Made by a program: the position numbers and the translations under genes
The notes under the pieces: model-generated
What the model was told of the DNA's origin: nothing
The model's input: the letters and a program-made list of their open reading frames with translations, nothing else
The model's database searches: none
Part shown: piece after piece, positions 63,812-64,000 of the stretch
Layout: every line of letters starts with the position of its first letter
Numbering within the stretch: position 1 is the stretch's first letter
Assembly: GCF_000151315.2 (NCBI RefSeq)
Contig: NW_011887295.1
Span: 1,894,496 to 1,958,495 of the forward strand
Direction of reading: 5' to 3'
Source of the DNA: Capsaspora owczarzaki ATCC 30864
Lineage: Eukaryota > Opisthokonta > Filasterea
Length of the DNA: 64,000 nt

Positions 63812-64000
63812 ATGCTGCATCGACCTCAGGCCGCGATGACCTTGCTCGTGGCAATGGTCGCCTTGATCGCGACAACGGCGCATCCAACTTATGCCGATGT
63901 TTGCACTTACTCGGGAAGCGGCGCGTGGACGGTTGTCTCCAATTGGTCACCGCACCAACCCACTGCAACCGACTCGGTCGTCGTCGCCGCTTCGGCCATC
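63812..64000 (+). CDS. Secreted protein, N-terminal fragment (runs off the window)
   Basis: Opens with ATG at 63812; 63 codons to the window edge with no stop. Begins with a clear signal peptide (AMTLLVAMVALIATTAHPTYA). The mature start reads CTYSGSGAWTVVSNWSPHQPTATDSVVVAASAI. The pattern G-x-W-x-x-x-x-N-W-S, then P-T-x-x-D-x-V-x-V, occurs in large beta-helix or autotransporter-like extracellular proteins, where such units often repeat. The rest is outside the window, so family, size and anchoring are unknown. Confidence 0.65.
   Translation, partial: MLHRPQAAMTLLVAMVALIATTAHPTYADVCTYSGSGAWTVVSNWSPHQPTATDSVVVAASAI

Overview
The window is nuclear DNA from a eukaryote with a compact, gene-dense genome. 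Genes lie on both strands. Introns are mostly about 80 to 200 bases with GT-AG borders, although several genes have a first intron of 600 to 1,000 bases. Exons are GC-rich. Introns and spacers carry long poly-A/T and poly-G/C runs, and the proteins are rich in Q, S, A and acidic low-complexity stretches. Gene content points to a unicellular relative of animals: an NCoR/SMRT co-repressor, a Gq-like G-alpha, XLF/NHEJ1, a LEDGF/HDGF-type PWWP protein, COMMD4, SPIN90/NCKIPSD, CCDC6, DENND10 and MMADHC. A filasterean such as Capsaspora is my best guess; this is inference from content and style, not a sequence match.

Layout, left to right. 1-2169 (-) NCoR-like co-repressor, running off the left edge; 2674-3754 (+) SEC11 signal peptidase; 3912-5436 (-) COMMD4; 5799-8331 (+) coronin; 8725-9810 (+) SmD1; 10080-11866 (-) XLF; 12088-14126 (-) DENND10; 14507-15703 (+) unrecognised; 15993-17464 (-) Rbd2-type rhomboid; 17760-19203 (+) MMADHC; 19861-22070 (+) G-alpha; 22174-23716 (-) MED27; 24043-24999 (+) TAF12; 25413-28203 (+) unrecognised Q/S-rich protein; 28360-30205 (-) phosphoserine aminotransferase; 30758-31722 (-) ribosomal protein eL30; 32593-35049 (+) PWWP/IBD protein; 35332-38714 (-) RhoGEF; 38983-39904 (+) small coiled-coil protein.

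A gene-poor stretch (39905-41759) with one possible small gene or relic separates these from the second half. 41760-43703 (+) is an intronless, probably GPI-anchored surface protein built from two copies of a four-cysteine domain. Then come 44134-45086 (-) LRMDA-like leucine-rich repeat protein; 45463-47960 (-) CCDC6; 48367-52545 (+) Claspin/Mrc1; 52721-54397 (-) NRBF2/Atg38-like; 55194-56426 (+) unrecognised; 56790-59254 (+) SPIN90/NCKIPSD; 59656-61603 (-) coiled-coil membrane-tail protein; and 63812 to the right edge (+) the start of a secreted protein.

There is no operon-like or cluster logic. Neighbours serve unrelated core functions (transcription, DNA repair and replication, actin, secretion, metabolism), and the short divergent spacers probably act as shared promoters. 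I saw no tRNA, rRNA, CRISPR array or intact transposon. Gene models were read by hand from splice motifs, reading phase and family resemblance. Outer limits are usually firm; a few inner exon borders are approximate and are marked as such.
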